Position numbers and translations under genes: made by a program
Source of the DNA: JAWOHX01 sp046484975
GTDB taxonomy: Bacteria > Bacillota > Clostridia > DUPQ01
Direction of reading: 5' to 3'
Assembly: GCA_046484975.1 (NCBI GenBank)
Contig: JAWOHX010000011.1
Coordinates: 15,147-79,146 of the forward strand
Length of the DNA stretch: 64,000 nt
Part shown: positions 43,658 to 52,813 of the stretch, piece by piece
How positions within the stretch are numbered: the first letter of the stretch is position 1
Layout of the letters: every line of letters starts with the position of its first letter
Notes under the pieces: model-generated
Seen by the model: only the letters and a program-made list of their open reading frames with translations
The model's database searches: none
Told to the model about the DNA's origin: nothing

Positions 43658-45055
43658 GTGGAAAAGCAATATGACCTGAGAAGGAAGTTCATCCCTGTGC
43701 TCGCAATGACAGGCAGCCTTTGCGGTTTTTTCATGATGCTCTTCCACATGGTGGACAAGGATGTCAATGTTGTCCTGCAGAGCCTGATTTTCATCGGGTA
43801 TCTGGTGGCAGGCACGCTGGCATCCCATCTGATCCGGTTGACCCGGGGTAAAAAAGGCATCGATGTCATCAATCGGAATGAGAAAGACGAGGCCTACCTG
43901 ATCAAGCAAAAAATGTATCTGCTGGCCATCCCGGTTTTCATCCTGGCGTTTCTCTTCACCCAGTCCATGGGAATCCTCTATGCCCTGGTCTATTCCTTTG
44001 CATATGGAACAGCCTTCCTCCTTGGAATATCCAACGGGCTTTTCGATTACAAGGACATGGTGACCACCAACCTTCTCTATGTGGGGGTCATCCCCATCGG
44101 ATTTTCCTTTGTTTATGCCTATTACGGTGCAAACATCCCGTTGACCAGCAATACCGCCTGGTTTTTCGGTTCCATGTACCTGCTTGCATACCTGTTGTTG
44201 ATCAACAGGATGAAACTAAACAGCATCCTTTTCTTCCGGTCCTCCGTCAACGTGGAGAACAGCCGGAAGATCCGGATCCAGAACGACATCCTCATCGGGC
44301 TGTTCTATCTTCTCTATCTGGTGATTTTCAATTTCAGGCAGCTCATCAACTTCTCCTATGACATACTGTTGACGGTCTTCACCTATTTCCTCATCGCCAT
44401 GCAGGCCATTATGGATTTTCTGCTGGCTGATACGAGGGGAGGGGATGTGCCCGGCGATCCGACCGGCGGACTGGACGCCTTTGAGCCTGTGGAGATGGCT
44501 CCATGGCTGACCTACCTGCTGTATGGACTTCTGATTGTGGCCTTTGCCATCGGGTTGGTATTTTTCATCATTTTACTGGTTCGGATCATCCGTAAAATCG
44601 TCAGGTTGATCATGCAGACTGTCTCAGGGGAGATGAACAGGAAATCATCAAAGAAAACCGTGGTGGCCCGGGAATATGAAGAAGAAAGCGTAATTATCCG
44701 AAAGGGCAAGACGCAGCACCCACTGCAGAAAAAAAGAAGATTCCACTACACCCTGAAGGAACTGACGCTCATGCAGAATCCCACGGATAAGCTGCGGTAT
44801 TTTTATGCCTTCGTCCTGGAACGGTTCCGTTACAAGAAAGTGGATTTCAGGGACAGCGACGCCCCGGAAGAGATTCTCGAGAAGATATCTGCATATGAAG
44901 GGGTGGACCAGCTCCGTGCAGACGGGTTCCCCGAGGTGACTACAGAATACCTGAGGGTTCGTTACGGGGAAAAGGAGCCCGGGCTCCAGGTGGATGAGGA
45001 GAAGGCCAGGAGATACGAAAAAGACATCCAGCTGATCAAAACAGATAAAAAATAA
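43658..45055 (+). CDS. Multi-spanning membrane protein with DUF4129-like C-terminus
   Basis: 465 residues; about eight hydrophobic helices between residues 15 and 310, then a basic cytoplasmic linker and a C-terminal segment ('DKLRYFYAFVLERFRY', 'APEEILEKIS') resembling DUF4129. In many MoxR-DUF58 operons this region is attached to a transglutaminase-like core; no Cys-His-Asp core is seen here. GTG start at 43658 with AAAGGA seven bases upstream. An upstream in-frame codon overlaps DUF58 and is not used. Confidence 0.75.
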   Translation: MEKQYDLRRKFIPVLAMTGSLCGFFMMLFHMVDKDVNVVLQSLIFIGYLVAGTLASHLIRLTRGKKGIDVINRNEKDEAYLIKQKMYLLAIPVFILAFLFTQSMGILYALVYSFAYGTAFLLGISNGLFDYKDMVTTNLLYVGVIPIGFSFVYAYYGANIPLTSNTAWFFGSMYLLAYLLLINRMKLNSILFFRSSVNVENSRKIRIQNDILIGLFYLLYLVIFNFRQLINFSYDILLTVFTYFLIAMQAIMDFLLADTRGGDVPGDPTGGLDAFEPVEMAPWLTYLLYGLLIVAFAIGLVFFIILLVRIIRKIVRLIMQTVSGEMNRKSSKKTVVAREYEEESVIIRKGKTQHPLQKKRRFHYTLKELTLMQNPTDKLRYFYAFVLERFRYKKVDFRDSDAPEEILEKISAYEGVDQLRADGFPEVTTEYLRVRYGEKEPGLQVDEEKARRYEKDIQLIKTDKK

Positions 45056-45071
45056 ACACATCCGATCTCAT

Positions 45072-45100
45072 TTGCTTTTTGGCTACCGATTGATTATAAT
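45072..45100 (+). promoter_or_regulatory. Promoter for lon
   Basis: TTGCTT (45072-45077), 17-base spacer, TATAAT (45095-45100). A second TATAAT lies at 45124-45129 with a poor -35. No CIRCE or CtsR repeat was seen in the upstream region. Confidence 0.55.
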
Positions 45101-45157
45101 GTTAAAGCCAAGCCGCTAGGGTATATAATAGGATAGTAAGATGAGAGAGGGATTTGA

Positions 45158-47596
45158 ATGCAAGAGAGTGTTAAAATTATAAAAATCAACAAACTTCCGT
45201 TGATTCCCCTGAGAGGATTGACGGTGTTTCCACATATGACCATCCATTTCGACATCGGCAGGGACAAGTCCATCAAGGCATTGGAGAAAGCCATGGAGGA
45301 CAACCAGCTGGTGTTTCTGGTCACACAAAAGGAAACTGCCATGGATGATCCGGAGACAGGGGACATCTATGAATATGGAACTGTTTCAAAAATCAAACAG
45401 TTGCTGAGACTGCCCGGGAAAACCATCCGGGTGCTCATAGAGGGGCTGGAGAGGGGCAGAATCGTCAGTTATGAGAAGACCCAGCCATTTTTTGAAGCGG
45501 AGATCGAACGGATCGAACCTGTTTTCAACAGCAGGGACAAGAAAAAGGAAGAGGCATTGAAACGCCAGGCAGTGGAAGCATTCGAGGAGTATGCCACACT
45601 TGCAGGCAGGGTTTCACCGGAAACGGTTTTTTCCATCATCACCACGGAGGACGCGGACAAGCTGTCGGATCTGATCATTGGAAGCATCTCCCTGAAAACG
45701 GAGGCCAAGCAGCAACTGCTGGAGGAGAACAATCCTGTCAAACGGTTGGACAAGATGCTGCCCCTTATTTTCGAGGAGATTCAGATCCTGGAACTGGAAA
45801 AGGACATCTCTACCAAAGTCAAGGGACAGATTGACGAGATGCAGAAGCAATATTACCTGAAGGAGCAGTTGAAGGTCATCCAGGACGAGCTGGGGGAGAA
45901 CCAGCCGGAGGACGATGAGCTGAATGAATATTACGAAGCCCTGCGCGACAGGAAATTCCCCGTTGAAGTCCGGGAGAAAATTGAGAAGGAATTGAACCGC
46001 CTGAAAAAAATGAGCCCCATGTCGGCAGAGTCGTCGGTGATACGCACTTATGTGGAATGGCTGATCCAGATGCCTTGGGATAAATCCACCCAGGAGAAAC
46101 TGGACATCAGGAAGGCCCGTTTCATCCTTGAGAGGGACCATTACGGTCTCGCCAAGGTCAAGGAAAGAATCATCGAGTACATTGCCGCCAGAAAAATGTC
46201 TGAAGGGTTCAACGCCCCCATCCTTTGCCTGGTGGGCCCACCCGGGGTAGGAAAAACCAGCATCGCAAAATCCATCGCAGAAGCTGTGAACCGGAATTAT
46301 GTTCGAATGTCTTTGGGCGGGGTACGGGATGAAGCCGAAATCCGGGGACATCGGAGGACCTATGTGGGTTCCATGCCCGGAAGGATTGCCAAGGCCATCG
46401 TCCAGGCGGAAAGCAGCAATCCCCTGATGCTTCTGGACGAGATCGACAAGATGAGCAGCGATTTTCGCGGCGATCCTGCCTCTGCCATGCTGGAGGTTCT
46501 GGATTCCGAGCAAAACTACTCCTTCCGGGACCACTACCTTGAGGTCTCCCTGGACCTTCGGCAGGTGATGTTCATCACCACCGCCAACAGCCTGGATACC
46601 GTTCCCAGGGCATTGGTGGACAGGATGGAGGTCATCGAGGTGTCCGGATACACCCCGGAGGAAAAGCTCAACATCGCCAAAAAATACCTGTTGCCCAAGC
46701 TTCTGGGAAAATACGGGCTGAATAAAAGACAGCTGAAGATCGGCAACCCTGCCATGATGGACATCATCAACGGGTACACCCGGGAATCAGGTGTGAGAAA
46801 CCTGGAAAGGGAGCTTTCCGCCATCCTGAGGAAAGCCACCACCCGTCTGGTGGAACAAAACATGGAAGGTGTTGTGGTGAACAGGGGCCATCTGGTGGAA
46901 TTCCTGGGGCCAGTACGATATGAATACGAAAAAGCCCTCAAAAAGAACGAGATCGGCATCGCCAGGGGACTTGCCTGGACCCCGGTGGGAGGGGACACCC
47001 TGTCCATCGAGGTCAATGTGATGCCCGGAACCGGGAGTCTGGAACTCACCGGCCGTCTGGGTGATGTCATGAAGGAATCGGCCAAGGCCGCCATGGGATA
47101 CATCCGTTCCATGACAGAACGGTTTGCCCTGGAAAAGGATTTCTACAAGAAAATAGACATCCATGTCCATGTTCCCGAAGGAGCCGTCCCCAAGGACGGA
47201 CCCTCCGCAGGAATCACCCTGGCCACTGCCATTATATCCGCCCTCATGGGAATACCGGTCTTTGGCTTTGTGGCCATGACCGGGGAGATCACCCTTCGTG
47301 GAAGGGTCCTGCCCATCGGGGGGCTCAAGGAAAAACTCACCGCCGCCAGAAGGGCAGGGATCACCAAGGTCATCCTGCCCCTGGCAAACGATAAGGATCT
47401 TTCGGAAGTCCCCGGTGAAATCCTCAAAGCCATGGAGATTGTGAAGGCCGCCACCATGGAGGATGTGCTCAAGCATGCCCTGGCGGTGGATTATGCGAAA
47501 AACAACAGGGACCCGGGAAAAAGCGCAACAAAGCCCGCATATTTAAAAGGCGACCTGAAGGAAGGAATCGGCAACGGTCCGGATATCAGGGCATAA
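45158..47596 (+). CDS. lon: ATP-dependent protease Lon
   Basis: 812 residues. N-terminal LON substrate domain ('[19 protein letters not shown]'), AAA+ module with '[19 protein letters not shown]' and '[11 protein letters not shown]', C-terminal protease with the Ser in '[14 protein letters not shown]' and Lys in '[13 protein letters not shown]'. Degrades damaged and regulatory proteins. Full length, soluble LonA type without transmembrane segments. Confidence 0.98.
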   Translation: MQESVKIIKINKLPLIPLRGLTVFPHMTIHFDIGRDKSIKALEKAMEDNQLVFLVTQKETAMDDPETGDIYEYGTVSKIKQLLRLPGKTIRVLIEGLERGRIVSYEKTQPFFEAEIERIEPVFNSRDKKKEEALKRQAVEAFEEYATLAGRVSPETVFSIITTEDADKLSDLIIGSISLKTEAKQQLLEENNPVKRLDKMLPLIFEEIQILELEKDISTKVKGQIDEMQKQYYLKEQLKVIQDELGENQPEDDELNEYYEALRDRKFPVEVREKIEKELNRLKKMSPMSAESSVIRTYVEWLIQMPWDKSTQEKLDIRKARFILERDHYGLAKVKERIIEYIAARKMSEGFNAPILCLVGPPGVGKTSIAKSIAEAVNRNYVRMSLGGVRDEAEIRGHRRTYVGSMPGRIAKAIVQAESSNPLMLLDEIDKMSSDFRGDPASAMLEVLDSEQNYSFRDHYLEVSLDLRQVMFITTANSLDTVPRALVDRMEVIEVSGYTPEEKLNIAKKYLLPKLLGKYGLNKRQLKIGNPAMMDIINGYTRESGVRNLERELSAILRKATTRLVEQNMEGVVVNRGHLVEFLGPVRYEYEKALKKNEIGIARGLAWTPVGGDTLSIEVNVMPGTGSLELTGRLGDVMKESAKAAMGYIRSMTERFALEKDFYKKIDIHVHVPEGAVPKDGPSAGITLATAIISALMGIPVFGFVAMTGEITLRGRVLPIGGLKEKLTAARRAGITKVILPLANDKDLSEVPGEILKAMEIVKAATMEDVLKHALAVDYAKNNRDPGKSATKPAYLKGDLKEGIGNGPDIRA

Positions 47597-47670
47597 AAAA
47601 ACAAGCGCTCCCTTTCCTTCCTCCTGGTTTACGGATATAATGTGAGGGAGGAAAAGAAGGAGACTGGCAA

Positions 47671-48405
47671 ATGACAATCACAATCGGGATCCTCCTTTGC
47701 ATGGGGATCCTGTTTTTCGCCAATTGGATACAGGGGGTATCAGGTTTCGGCCGGGGGCTCATCGCCATCCCCCTGCTGTCATTTTTCATCCCCATTGACC
47801 AGGTAATCCCAATGATGATCCTGACCAGCATCCTGACGACCTTGCTGATGTATCTGAAGAACCGCGAAAGCACGGACATCCGTAAAATTCTTCCCATGTC
47901 CCTGCTGGGCATCGTGGGAACCACGGTGGGTGTTGCCCTGCTCAAGGCGTTGCCGGTGTTCCACCTGAAAATCATCATCGGCATCCTCATCATGCTCTTC
48001 GCCATTTTGATCGCCACAGGTTTTTCCATCCGGGTGAAACGGATGAAACTGGCTTTTTGCGTGACAGGCTTCATCAGTGGGTTCCTCTCCGGTTCCTTGT
48101 CCATCGGCGGGCCACCTGTGGTCTTCCTTTTCCAGGGGATCCGGGAGGAAAAGGATGCCTTCAGGGGAAACCTGTCATTGTTCTTCCTCATCGTGTCCCT
48201 GTTCTCCATTCTCAACCTGTTTCTCAACGGGATGGTCTCCGGGGACATCCTATGGTACAGTCTGGTTTTCATGCCGGTGATTCTCCTGGGAACCCTTGCC
48301 GGACATCTGTTTTCCAGAAAGGTCAATGAAATTTTCTTTCGCAAGCTGGTCACAATCCTTCTGTTTCTCTCTGGAATGTCCGCGGTGTTTTTCGCACTGG
48401 TATGA
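47671..48405 (+). CDS. Sulfite exporter TauE/SafE family permease
   Basis: 244 residues with seven to eight hydrophobic helices and the paired family motif 'NWIQGVSGFGRGLIAIPLL' and 'TGFISGFLSGSLSIGGPPVV'. Members move sulfite, sulfonate or other small anions. AAGAAGGAGAC precedes the ATG; a TATAAT at 47636 without a good -35 lies upstream. It directly precedes the DUF39 set, consistent with a sulfur role but not proof of it. Confidence 0.88.
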   Translation: MTITIGILLCMGILFFANWIQGVSGFGRGLIAIPLLSFFIPIDQVIPMMILTSILTTLLMYLKNRESTDIRKILPMSLLGIVGTTVGVALLKALPVFHLKIIIGILIMLFAILIATGFSIRVKRMKLAFCVTGFISGFLSGSLSIGGPPVVFLFQGIREEKDAFRGNLSLFFLIVSLFSILNLFLNGMVSGDILWYSLVFMPVILLGTLAGHLFSRKVNEIFFRKLVTILLFLSGMSAVFFALV

Positions 48406-48423
48406 GGCCCCCGGGAAAATTAT

Positions 48424-48452
48424 TTTACAAAAAATCATGATGGACTTATAAT
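48424..48452 (+). promoter_or_regulatory. Promoter for the DUF39-NIL-UPF0280-proBA run
   Basis: TTTACA (48424-48429), 17-base spacer, TATAAT (48447-48452); a second TATAAT overlaps at 48452-48457. Confidence 0.65.
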
Positions 48453-48476
48453 ATAATAAAAAGTAAGGAGCATCCT

Positions 48477-49625
48477 ATGAAAACTGTAGCTGAGATCAAT
48501 GAAAAAATCAGGAAAGGCAAGGCCATTGTGGTCACTGCTGAGGAAGTCATCGACATCGCCCGGGACATGGGATACAGGAAAGCCGCGGAGAAAATCGATG
48601 TCGTCACTACCGGTACTTTCGGGCCCATGTGTTCCTCCGGCGTTTTCATCAATTTCGGCCACTCCAATCCTCCCATCAAGATGCAGAAAGTGAAACTCAA
48701 CGATGTTCCCGCCTACGCCGGGATTGCCGCGGTGGACGCCTACATCGGCGCTACGGAGCTTTCCGAGACCAGGGGGATGGAATACGGGGGAGGCCACGTC
48801 ATCGAGGACCTGGTGGCCGGAAAGGACATCAAGCTCTACGCAACTGCCTATGGGACCGACTGTTATCCCCGGCGGGAGATCCTTACCTCCATCAATAAGC
48901 ACAACGTGAACCAGGCCTATATGTATAACCCGAGAAACGCCTACCAGAATTACCCGGCCGCCACCAATTCCACCAACAGGACCATCTACACATACATGGG
49001 GACCTTGTTGCCCAATTTCGGGAATATCACCTACAGCACATCAGGTGAATTGAGCCCCCTGCTGAACGACCCGTATCTGAGGACCATCGGCCTGGGGACC
49101 AAAATCTTTCTGGGAGGAACGGAGGGTTATGTGACCTGGCAGGGGACCCAGAACAATCCCAACCAGGAACGAAACGAGCGGGGGGTTCCCGTTTCCCTTG
49201 CCGGTACCCTGGCATTGGCCGGGGACATCAAGGGCATGAGCACACGATATGTCAAGGGGGCCACTTATGAGAAATACGGACCAAGCCTGTTCGTCGGGGT
49301 AGGCATACCCATCCCTGTGATTGACGAGGATATGCTGGCCAGCACCGCAGTGACCAACAGGGATATCACGACTAAGTTGTCCGACAAGAGCGGAAATGAA
49401 AACCTGGATGTCTCATTCACCTATGAACAGCTACGCAGCGGTTGGGTGGAGTACAGGGGCAGGAAGGTCCCGACTGCACCATTGAGCAGCCTGCCACGGG
49501 CCAGGGAAATCGCCCAGGTACTGAAAAAGTGGGTGGCCATGGGAGAGTTTCTCCTGACTGAGGCATCCACCACCCTGCAGAAGCCGGACATCATCAATCA
49601 ACTGACCATAAGGGAGATCAAATGA
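48477..49625 (+). CDS. DUF39 homocysteine biosynthesis protein
   Basis: 382 residues matching the DUF39 family of methanogens and anaerobes ('MCSSGVFINFGHSNPPIKMQ', 'GGGHVIEDLVAGKDI'). In Methanosarcina the homologue, with a NIL-ferredoxin partner, is needed to make homocysteine from aspartate semialdehyde and sulfide. A conserved Cys (Cys54 in MCSSG region) could carry sulfur. TAAGGAG lies upstream of the ATG. The NIL-ferredoxin gene starts two bases after the stop. Confidence 0.92.
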   Translation: MKTVAEINEKIRKGKAIVVTAEEVIDIARDMGYRKAAEKIDVVTTGTFGPMCSSGVFINFGHSNPPIKMQKVKLNDVPAYAGIAAVDAYIGATELSETRGMEYGGGHVIEDLVAGKDIKLYATAYGTDCYPRREILTSINKHNVNQAYMYNPRNAYQNYPAATNSTNRTIYTYMGTLLPNFGNITYSTSGELSPLLNDPYLRTIGLGTKIFLGGTEGYVTWQGTQNNPNQERNERGVPVSLAGTLALAGDIKGMSTRYVKGATYEKYGPSLFVGVGIPIPVIDEDMLASTAVTNRDITTKLSDKSGNENLDVSFTYEQLRSGWVEYRGRKVPTAPLSSLPRAREIAQVLKKWVAMGEFLLTEASTTLQKPDIINQLTIREIK

Positions 49626-49626
49626 T

Positions 49627-50031
49627 ATGAAAAAATTGAAACTGAAAATGAGTTTTCATCAGGATAATGTTGAAAAACCCGTGATATATGAGCTGATCAA
49701 GAAGTACAACCTGTTGTTCAACATCCTCCATGCCGACATCAACTACGGCAGCAAGGGGACCCTGATCACGGAGATCCAGGGAGAGGAAGAGGACATCGAG
49801 AAGGCCATGTCATATCTCTCCGACGTAGGGGTCCAGTATGAGACCTACCTGAAAGCCATCCTCAGGGATGAGGATGAATGTGTGGACTGCGGTGCGTGTA
49901 CTGCGGTCTGTCCCACCCGGGCCTTGAGCATGAACGAGGATGGATGCCTGGAATTTGACAAGGAAAAATGTGTGGTCTGCGAATTGTGCATCAGTGCCTG
50001 TCCACTGCGAATCATCCGCCTGGAACTGTAA
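49627..50031 (+). CDS. NIL domain/4Fe-4S ferredoxin protein
   Basis: 134 residues: an N-terminal NIL (ACT-like) domain of about 75 residues followed by two [4Fe-4S] motifs, CVDCGACTAVCP and CVVCELCISACP. It is the expected electron-transfer partner of DUF39 in the sulfide-dependent homocysteine pathway. Near-contiguous with DUF39 and followed one base later by the UPF0280 start, so the three form one translational unit. Confidence 0.93.
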   Translation: MKKLKLKMSFHQDNVEKPVIYELIKKYNLLFNILHADINYGSKGTLITEIQGEEEDIEKAMSYLSDVGVQYETYLKAILRDEDECVDCGACTAVCPTRALSMNEDGCLEFDKEKCVVCELCISACPLRIIRLEL

Positions 50032-50032
50032 A

Positions 50033-50770
50033 ATGTATGAGAAGAGAAGCTATAGGGATCTGTTTGAGAACAAACTGACCTGGTTTGAAGTCAGTGTGGG
50101 CGAAACCGACCTGATGGTGGGGTGTTCAGCTGATTTGCAAAAAGAAACCCTGAGGGAGGTGCGGCGGCTTAGAAAATCCCTTGATTCCTTCATCAGGCTG
50201 CATCCCGAATTTTCCACATCCCTGGTTCCGCTGTCATATGAAGACGCCAACGGAATCATCCGCGACATGGAACAGGCAGGCATCAAGGCAGGCACCGGAC
50301 CCATGGCGGCCGTGGCTGGTGCCATCGCCATGCACATAGCGAACCGTCTCCGGGAACACTCAACGGAAGTGTTCGTGGAAAACGGGGGGGATTTGTACAT
50401 TTATTCCGAGGAAGACAGGCTCATCGGAATCCATGCCGGACAATCCGTGCTCAGCGGAAAATTCGCCATCAGGGTAAAAAAATGCCAATTGCCCATGGGT
50501 GTCTGTACTTCCTCCGCCACCGTTGGACATTCTTTGAGTTTCGGAAAAGCCGATGCAGCCACGGTTCTGTCCAGGGACGGCGCCCTGAGCGACGCCCTGG
50601 CCACAGCCCTGTGCAACAGGATCCAGGGTAAAAATGACCTGGGACCGGCACTGGAATGGGTGCGTTCCATTGAAGGGGTGTCGGGGGCAATGGCAGTAAT
50701 GGGAGACACCATGGGAGCTGTAGGGGACATTGAACTGGTTCCATGGAACAGAAAAGAGGAGGAGTCATGA
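50033..50770 (+). CDS. UPF0280 family protein (COG2122, ApbE-like fold)
   Basis: 245 residues starting at ATG 50033. 'GPMAAVAGAIAMHIANRL' and 'VFVENGGDLYIY' match the UPF0280 signature; the fold relates to ApbE flavin transferases. The archaeal homogue is reported to increase sulfide assimilation efficiency, from memory. A ribosome-binding site is not obvious, suggesting coupling with the NIL gene. Its TGA overlaps the proB ATG, so this sulfur set is joined to proline synthesis. Confidence 0.88.
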   Translation: MYEKRSYRDLFENKLTWFEVSVGETDLMVGCSADLQKETLREVRRLRKSLDSFIRLHPEFSTSLVPLSYEDANGIIRDMEQAGIKAGTGPMAAVAGAIAMHIANRLREHSTEVFVENGGDLYIYSEEDRLIGIHAGQSVLSGKFAIRVKKCQLPMGVCTSSATVGHSLSFGKADAATVLSRDGALSDALATALCNRIQGKNDLGPALEWVRSIEGVSGAMAVMGDTMGAVGDIELVPWNRKEEES

Positions 50771-51579
50771 GGGAACAGATCCGGAATGCACAAAGGATTG
50801 TAGTGAAAGTGGGGACATCCTCCCTGACATTTGCGAACGGAAAAATCAATCTGATGAAAATGGAACAGCTTTCAAGGAGGATTGTCAACATCGCCAACAG
50901 CGGGAAAGAGGTCATCCTGGTCTCTTCAGGTGCTGTCGGGGTGGGCATGGGTAAACTCAACCTCAGCCAACGGCCGGAGGACGTGGTGGAAAAACAGGCC
51001 ATAGCAGCAGTGGGCCAGTGTGAACTCATGCACATTTATTCGAAATTTTTCTCGGAATACGGAAGGATTGTAGGCCAGATCCTGCTGACAAAGGATGTGG
51101 TCAGCAACGAAGCCACCAGTCATAATGCAAAGAACACGTTCAACAGCCTGCTGGAAAAAGGCATCATTCCCATCGTCAATGAGAATGACTCGGTCTCCGT
51201 TGATGAACTCATATCCAGCGGGAATACGGGTTTTGGGGACAACGACACCTTGTCCGCCCTGGTGGCCGTACTGGTGAAGGCGGATCTTTTGGTCATCCTT
51301 ACGGACATCGACGGGTTTTATGAAGGAAACCCCAGGGAGATCAAAGATGCCAGGATCATCCCCCTCGTACGGGACATCGACGACACCCTGCTTGGTTATG
51401 CCGGAGGCAACGGCTCCTTGATGGGGACCGGGGGAATGGTCACCAAGTTGCAGGCCGCCTCCATTTGCATGGAGCACAACATTGACATGGCATTGATCAA
51501 TGGAAACAGAATGGATAATATCCAGGATCTTCTGGACGGCCGGGAGTTGGGCACCTTGTTCAAAGGAAGGAAAAACTGA
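50767..51579 (+). CDS. proB: Glutamate 5-kinase
   Basis: First step of proline synthesis. Amino-acid kinase fold with 'RIVVKVGTSSLTF', 'VILVSSGAVGVGMGKL', 'FGDNDTLSALVAVLVKADLL' and 'GTGGMVTKLQAA'. It has 270 residues and no C-terminal PUA domain, the short form. ATG 50767 is chosen because GAGGAGGAG lies just upstream and it forms an ATGA overlap with the previous gene; an in-frame ATG at 50743 would displace that site. Confidence 0.96.
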   Translation: MREQIRNAQRIVVKVGTSSLTFANGKINLMKMEQLSRRIVNIANSGKEVILVSSGAVGVGMGKLNLSQRPEDVVEKQAIAAVGQCELMHIYSKFFSEYGRIVGQILLTKDVVSNEATSHNAKNTFNSLLEKGIIPIVNENDSVSVDELISSGNTGFGDNDTLSALVAVLVKADLLVILTDIDGFYEGNPREIKDARIIPLVRDIDDTLLGYAGGNGSLMGTGGMVTKLQAASICMEHNIDMALINGNRMDNIQDLLDGRELGTLFKGRKN

Positions 51580-52808
51580 TGGATATGGAAAGACTGGGCA
51601 GGATGGCGAAGGATGCAAAGGTTTTTCTCAACGGCCTGACGGAACAGGAGAAAAACACCCTTCTCCGGAAAATGGCCCGGAGCCTGAGGGAAAACAGCAA
51701 AGCCATCCTGGAGGGCAACAGAAAGGACCTGGCAGATGCGACGGCCCAGACACGGCTGGACAGGCTCAGGCTCGATGATGGGCGGATCGAAGGGATGGCA
51801 TGTGGACTGGAGGAACTGGCAGACATCAAGGACCCCGTGGGAGAAGTCATGGAGAGGATCCAACGGCCCAACGGGCTTCTCATCGAGAAAGTCCGGGTGC
51901 CAATCGGTGTCATCGGGATCATTTATGAGGCCCGACCCAATGTGACCAGCGATGCCGCCGGGATCTGTTTCAAAACAGGGAACGCCGTCATCCTGAAGGG
52001 CGGACGGGAAGCGTTGCACTCAAACAAGGCCATCACCAGGATCCTGCATGATGTCCTGGAGGCCGAGGGTTTCCCTGATGGATGCATTCAGCTTGTGGAG
52101 GATCCCAGCCGGGAAACCACCCTGGAGATGATGCGGCTGGACCGCTATATCGATTTGCTGATTCCCAGGGGAGGGGCTTTGCTCATCCGTTCTGTGGTTG
52201 AGAATGCCACCATCCCGGTGATTGAGACCGGGGTGGGAAACTGCCATGTATACATCGACTCACCGTCGGACCTGGAGATGGGGGTGCGTGTCATCGTGAA
52301 TGCCAAGACATCCAGGCCTTCCGTGTGCAATGCGGCGGAGACTCTCCTGGTGCACAGGGACATGGCAAAGGATTTCCTGCCCGTGGCCTGTGAAGCATTG
52401 AAGGCGTCCGGCGTGGAGATTCGAGGCTGTCAGAAAACCCGGGACGTTGTCCCTTGGGTACTCCCGGCGGGGGAATCGGACTGGGAGGAAGAATTCCTGG
52501 ACAACATACTGGCGGTCAGGACCGTGGAAAATCTGGAAGAAGCCGTTTTGCATATCCGCAACTACGGAACCATGCATTCGGAAGCCATCGTCACATCCTC
52601 TCCTTCACACGGAGAAGCATTTGCCAGGCAGGTGGATGCGGCCGTTGTCTATATCAACGCTTCCACAAGGTTCACCGATGGCGGGGAATTCGGGTATGGC
52701 GCAGAGATTGGAATCAGCACGCAAAAACTTCATGCCCGCGGTCCCATGGGCCTCAAAGAAATGACCTCATACAAATATATTGTAAAAGGCAACGGGCAGG
52801 TCAGGTAA
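51579..52808 (+). CDS. proA: Gamma-glutamyl phosphate reductase
   Basis: 409-residue aldehyde dehydrogenase-like enzyme reducing gamma-glutamyl phosphate to glutamate semialdehyde. The catalytic cysteine is in 'RPSVCNAAETLLVH'; 'GVIGIIYEARPNVTSDAA' and 'GRDLALIPRGGALLI'-like region ('LIPRGGALLI') are typical. Its ATG shares one base with the proB stop (TGATG). It converges with the PBP gene, with only five bases between the two stops and no visible terminator. Confidence 0.97.
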   Translation: MDMERLGRMAKDAKVFLNGLTEQEKNTLLRKMARSLRENSKAILEGNRKDLADATAQTRLDRLRLDDGRIEGMACGLEELADIKDPVGEVMERIQRPNGLLIEKVRVPIGVIGIIYEARPNVTSDAAGICFKTGNAVILKGGREALHSNKAITRILHDVLEAEGFPDGCIQLVEDPSRETTLEMMRLDRYIDLLIPRGGALLIRSVVENATIPVIETGVGNCHVYIDSPSDLEMGVRVIVNAKTSRPSVCNAAETLLVHRDMAKDFLPVACEALKASGVEIRGCQKTRDVVPWVLPAGESDWEEEFLDNILAVRTVENLEEAVLHIRNYGTMHSEAIVTSSPSHGEAFARQVDAAVVYINASTRFTDGGEFGYGAEIGISTQKLHARGPMGLKEMTSYKYIVKGNGQVR

Positions 52809-52813
52809 TACCA

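Noticed and set aside
48477..50770. Recent transfer of the DUF39 set from archaea.
   Set aside because: Codon choice and base composition look like the flanking genes, and homologues are common in anaerobic bacteria.
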